Position numbers and translations under genes: made by a program | Part shown: positions 13,129 to 16,082 of the stretch, piece by piece | Layout: the number at the start of each line of letters is the position of its first letter | Numbering within the stretch: position 1 is the first letter of the stretch | Assembly: GCA_034430835.1 (NCBI GenBank) | Contig: DAOUDX010000307.1 | Coordinates: forward strand, 1-16,082 | DNA length: 16,082 nt | Direction: 5' to 3' | From: JAFGED01 sp034430835 | Lineage (GTDB): Bacteria; Chloroflexota; Anaerolineae; B4-G1 | The notes under the pieces: generated by a model | Databases searched by the model: none | Told to the model about the DNA's origin: nothing | The model's input: only the letters and a program-made list of their open reading frames with translations

Positions 13129-15429
13129 ATGAGACAAAACCTGCTTTCCACATTTATCTCTCGTCGCAAGCTTTTAAAGGCATTACTTGCCACCATCGGC
13201 CTGACGATTGCAGGCTGCAACTGCAGCCAGCCTCGCCCCACCACTACGCCCAGCCCGACATCGGACCAGCCAGTCGACCCCAATGCTACCCCTGCCCCCT
13301 CCCCCTCCATCGAGAAGCGAGTAGACGAGTTGGTCAGGCAGATGACCACTGAAGAAAAGGCCCTGCAAATGGGCAGCGAGGCGCCAGCTATCGAGCGTCT
13401 GGGCATTCCTCAGTATAACTGGTGGAACGAGGCGCTGCACGGCGTGGCCCGCGCCGGCATTGCCACCGTCTTCCCGCAGGCCATCGGCCTGGCCAGCACC
13501 TGGAATCCCGAACTGATCTACCGCATGGCCGAAGCGATCTCTGACGAGGGGCGCGCCAAGCACCACGAAGCCGTTCGCAACGGTGTGCGTGACCTATACA
13601 CTGGCCTGACCTTCTGGAGTCCCAACGTCAACATCTTCCGTGATCCTCGCTGGGGTCGCGGTCAGGAGACATATGGCGAAGACCCCTACCTCACCTCGCG
13701 GCTGGCGGTCAACTTCGTCCAGGGAATGCAGGGCACGGACCCACAGTACCTAAAAACCGTTGCCACTCCCAAGCACTTTGCCGTCCACAGCGGTCCCGAG
13801 AATCAGCGCCACCGCTTCGACGCCAAGGTCTCTCAGCGCGATTTGCACATGACCTATCTGCCGGCCTTCAAGGCCTGCATTGTGGAGGGGAAGGCTTATT
13901 CCATCATGGGGGCCTACAACCGGGTGAACGGCGAAGCCTGCTGTGCCAGCCCCACTTTGCTACAAAAGATCCTACGTGACGAATGGGGGTTTCAAGGGTA
14001 CGTCGTCGCCGATTGCGGGGCGATCGAAGATATCTACAGCGGCCATCGCCTGGCAGACTCCGCCACCGAGGCCGCTGCCTTGGCCGTCAAGACTGGCTGC
14101 GATCTGGAATGTGGCCGTACCTATGGCATTCCTTGCCACTATGGACGGCTTGGAGAAGCTGTCGAGCAGGGCCTGTTGACCGAAGAGGACCTGGATCGCT
14201 CGGTCAAGCGGCTGTTCATGGCCCGCTTCCGTCTGGGGATGTTCGACCCTCCCGATCAAGTGCCCTACGCACAAATCCCGTTCAGCGTGGTCGATTCCCC
14301 GGAGCATCGCGAGTTGGCTTTGGAAGTGGCTCGTCAGTCGCTCGTCCTGCTCAAGAACCAGGGCAACCTGTTGCCACTGGATATAAGTGACATCAAATCG
14401 ATTGCCGTCATCGGTCCAAACGCTGACGAAACCCTGGTGTTGACCGGCAATTACATGGGCACGCCTGCCGAACCGGTCTCTGTGCTGGCGGGTATCCAGG
14501 CTCTGGTCTCTCCTGAAACCGAAGTCAACTACGCCCAAGGCTGCAAGATCGTCGGCGGTTCCCAGGATGGGTTCGAAGAAGCTATTCAGGCAGCCGAAAA
14601 GTCTCAGGTGGCAGTTTTGGTGATGGGCCTCTCGCAACAATTGGAGGGTGAAGAAGGTCAGCAAGAAGGCAACCCACCGGGCGTGCGCAGCCGAGGCGAC
14701 CGCATGACCCTGGACTTGCCGCCCGTTCAGGAACAACTTCTGCTGGCCGTTTACGAAACCGGAACACCCGTCATCTTGGTGCTGATGAACGGCAGCGCCG
14801 TTTCCATCAATTGGGCCGACGAGCACATTCCGGCCATTCTGGAAGCCTGGTACCCCGGTCAGGCAGGCGGCACCGCCGTAGCCGAGGCAATCTTTGGCCT
14901 GACCAACCCGGGCGGCCGCCTGCCGGTCACCTTCTATCAATCCGCCTCGGACCTGCCTGCCTTCGACGACTACAGCATGGAAAACCGCACCTATCGCTAC
15001 TTCACAGGCCAGCCGCTCTACCCGTTTGGTTTTGGGCTGAGCTATACTATCTTCACGTACCGCAACCTGCAAATCGTCCCGGAGAGTGTAAAGGCAGGCG
15101 ACCCTGTCTCCATCCAGGTGGAAGTCGAAAACTCCGGTCAACACCTGGGCGACGAGGTGGTGCAGCTTTACCTGAAGGATGTGGAAGCCTCGCTGCCCGT
15201 GCCCCTGCTCCAGTTGCAGGGCTTTACCCGCATTCGCCTGGCTCCCGGCGAAAAACAGACCGTCGAGTTCACCCTCACCGCCGAGCAAATGTCCTTTGCC
15301 GATGAGGATGGAGAATGGGTGCTGGAACCGGGCGAGTTCAAGGTTTGGGTTGGAGGCCAACAACCTGACCTGGAAATCGGCCCTCAACCTGCGAATGTAC
15401 TGGCAGGGCAGTTCATCGTCCAGGGCTAG
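13129..15429 (+). CDS. GH3 family beta-glycosidase lipoprotein (beta-xylosidase-like)
   Basis: A 766-residue glycoside hydrolase that releases sugar from the non-reducing end of beta-glycosides by a retaining mechanism. A twin-arginine-like signal (SRRKLLKALL, 11-20) leads to lipobox TIAGC with Cys30, then a Pro/Thr/Ser linker to about 60, so it is membrane-anchored outside the cell. The TIM barrel has YNWWNEALHGVAR (96-108), WSPNVNIFRDPRWGRGQETY (163-182), KHFAVHSGPENQRH (215-228) and VVADCGAI (292-299), with Asp295 as nucleophile. The second domain has LEGEEG (505-510) for the acid/base and GGDR-like RGDR at 522-525; a fibronectin III-like domain ends it. NWWNEALHGVA and ADCGAI point to the beta-xylosidase-type branch. 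AGGAT and AGGAG precede the ATG by 8 and 3 bases. Confidence 0.95.
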   Translation: MRQNLLSTFISRRKLLKALLATIGLTIAGCNCSQPRPTTTPSPTSDQPVDPNATPAPSPSIEKRVDELVRQMTTEEKALQMGSEAPAIERLGIPQYNWWNEALHGVARAGIATVFPQAIGLASTWNPELIYRMAEAISDEGRAKHHEAVRNGVRDLYTGLTFWSPNVNIFRDPRWGRGQETYGEDPYLTSRLAVNFVQGMQGTDPQYLKTVATPKHFAVHSGPENQRHRFDAKVSQRDLHMTYLPAFKACIVEGKAYSIMGAYNRVNGEACCASPTLLQKILRDEWGFQGYVVADCGAIEDIYSGHRLADSATEAAALAVKTGCDLECGRTYGIPCHYGRLGEAVEQGLLTEEDLDRSVKRLFMARFRLGMFDPPDQVPYAQIPFSVVDSPEHRELALEVARQSLVLLKNQGNLLPLDISDIKSIAVIGPNADETLVLTGNYMGTPAEPVSVLAGIQALVSPETEVNYAQGCKIVGGSQDGFEEAIQAAEKSQVAVLVMGLSQQLEGEEGQQEGNPPGVRSRGDRMTLDLPPVQEQLLLAVYETGTPVILVLMNGSAVSINWADEHIPAILEAWYPGQAGGTAVAEAIFGLTNPGGRLPVTFYQSASDLPAFDDYSMENRTYRYFTGQPLYPFGFGLSYTIFTYRNLQIVPESVKAGDPVSIQVEVENSGQHLGDEVVQLYLKDVEASLPVPLLQLQGFTRIRLAPGEKQTVEFTLTAEQMSFADEDGEWVLEPGEFKVWVGGQQPDLEIGPQPANVLAGQFIVQG

Positions 15430-15482
15430 TACCGATCCAAAGTTGACTGCCTGGAAGCTGGCCCAACTTCCGAGGCGCCTTT

Positions 15483-15677
15483 CGGCTCGCCGCCAGTGAG
15501 GTGCACTTGGGGTCACTGCGGTCAGGCGGCGAGCGCCTCCAGCGCCCGGCACAGCATCTTGGGTGACATTGCTTCATTCTCCCAGCGCGGCCTGCAGTTG
15601 TAGAGGCAGTGCGCGCAGCCGCTGTGGCAGCGGTAGGTCAGGATGACGCCGACGTCTTCGGGGCAGAGGGCAAACAT
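15483..15677 (-). pseudogene. Truncated radical SAM protein gene with in-frame stops
   Basis: From an ATG at 15677, five bases after the nitroreductase stop, the frame reads a normal radical SAM start: VGVILTYRCHSGCAHCLYNC, with Cys17, Cys21 and Cys24 forming the CxxxCxxC site for the [4Fe-4S] cluster. TGA codons follow at 15522-15524 and 15513-15515. The same frame then gives VHLTGGEP (ending at 15483), the second hallmark of the superfamily, at the usual distance of about 38 residues from the cluster site. Beyond it, family similarity stops, and a third stop lies at 15426-15428. The natural reading is a gene inactivated by stops and truncated. A 51-residue product would lack most of the barrel. 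TGA acts as an ordinary stop elsewhere here, so recoding is unlikely. Confidence 0.75.
15485..15534. terminator. Inverted repeat between convergent genes
   Basis: GCTCGCCGCC (15485-15494) and GGCGGCGAGC (15525-15534) are perfect 10-base arms around a 30-base loop, inside which AGTGA (15495-15499) and TCACT (15513-15517) also pair. It lies 55 bases after the GH3 stop and at the end of the convergent radical SAM remnant. It could stop transcription from both sides. No T-run is present, and part of it encodes the GGEP motif of the remnant, so the symmetry may be partly accidental. Confidence 0.35.
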
Positions 15678-15682
15678 CCGGG

Positions 15683-16082
15683 CTACCAGTTCTCGTAGCG
15701 CACCAATTCGGAGAGCGGTTTGCGCTTCTTCGGCTTGGGCTCGTCTGCCGGATAGCCCAGCGGCGTGAAGGCGATAGGTTCCGCTGAGTCGGGCAGGCCC
15801 AGCACCTGCCGGGCAGCATCGGGGTCGAAGGCGCCGATCCAGCACGTGCCCAGGCCCGTGTCGGCGGCGGCCAGGATCAGGTGGTCCATCGCGATAGCGA
15901 CGTCTACCACGTGATAGTTCATCCCATCCGTGCGGCTCCACGCCAGGCTCGGCACGCCGCAGATACCGATGACGAGCGGTGGTTGCACGAACCATTCCCT
16001 GCCGTAGATGCGCTTCAACTCCTCCTCTCTACTGGCCGTGTGGATGACGATGAGCTGGAACGGCTGCCGATTGGCGGCGGTC
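15683..16082 (-). CDS. Nitroreductase family protein, C-terminal part only
   Basis: The frame is open to the right edge, so the start is outside. The visible 132 residues begin TAANRQPFQLIVIHTAS, the FMN-binding N-terminal region, and continue through VDVAIAMDHLILAAADTGLGTCWIGAF, the hallmark helix and GLGTCWIG loop of the nitroreductase/NADH oxidase fold. It ends KPLSELVRYENW. These are flavoproteins that reduce nitro groups, quinones or similar acceptors with NAD(P)H. A TTG inside (16018) follows GAGGAG, but the family motifs continue upstream of it, so it is not the start. It is transcribed toward GH3, with the radical SAM remnant directly downstream. There is no visible link to the glycoside cluster. 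Confidence 0.92.
   Translation of the reverse strand, partial: TAANRQPFQLIVIHTASREEELKRIYGREWFVQPPLVIGICGVPSLAWSRTDGMNYHVVDVAIAMDHLILAAADTGLGTCWIGAFDPDAARQVLGLPDSAEPIAFTPLGYPADEPKPKKRKPLSELVRYENW

Noticed and set aside
15513..15524. TGA read as tryptophan or selenocysteine in the radical SAM remnant
   Set aside because: Several intact genes here end on TGA at their family-expected ends (both permease/regulator and oxidoreductase genes), and similarity does not continue after GGEP.
13972..15552. A 526-codon open frame on the minus strand across the GH3 gene
   Set aside because: It mirrors GH3, which has complete family motifs. The opposite frame is rich in His/Gln/Arg and has no recognisable domain.

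Overview
The window looks like a chromosomal fragment from an uncultured or anaerobic Chloroflexota (Anaerolineae-like) bacterium. The evidence is a high GC content judged by eye, lipoproteins with Pro/Thr-rich linkers after the lipobox (including a VVETKIVE-type linker in the solute-binding protein that I associate with this phylum), an Opp-type ABC transporter, and corrinoid/UroD-family methyltransferase genes. This phylum assignment is inference from style, not from a marker gene.

Layout, following transcription. At about 12.9 kb a divergent control region separates a LacI-family regulator (minus strand) from a GH3 beta-glycosidase lipoprotein (plus strand, 13129-15429). The regulator promoter is near-ideal (TTGACA, 17 bp, TACAAT). 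Two bases after its -10 lie three perfect head-to-tail copies of the palindrome GTTAGCGCTAAC. From the regulator leftward everything is on the minus strand: lacI, a complete five-gene Opp/Dpp-type ABC importer (binding protein, two permeases, two ATPases), a zinc alcohol/polyol dehydrogenase, an aldo/keto reductase, two different UroD-superfamily proteins, a cobalamin-binding corrinoid protein, and the start of a pterin-binding (MtrH/MetH-like) methyltransferase cut by the window edge. Most junctions are a few bases or overlap.

How the parts may work together. GH3 probably trims a glycoside outside the membrane. The lipoprotein-dependent importer brings in the product, and two oxidoreductases process it in the cytoplasm. 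The UroD proteins, corrinoid protein and MtrH-like protein form the parts list of a two-methyltransferase corrinoid pathway that moves a methyl group to tetrahydrofolate. The cluster therefore looks like a LacI-controlled route for a methylated (O-methyl or methoxy-bearing) glycoside in an anaerobe. The individual families are well supported; the combined pathway is my hypothesis.

Decay is visible in two places. At 5131-5240, between the importer and the dehydrogenase, there is an ungapped in-frame fragment of a third UroD-family gene (about 73% nucleotide identity to 2684-2793 by hand count). At the right end, downstream of a partial nitroreductase gene, a radical SAM gene is broken by two in-frame stops: its CxxxCxxC motif lies before the stops and its VHLTGGEP motif after them. 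No rRNA, tRNA, CRISPR array, insertion sequence or phage gene was seen. No stretch longer than 300 bases lacks a gene.
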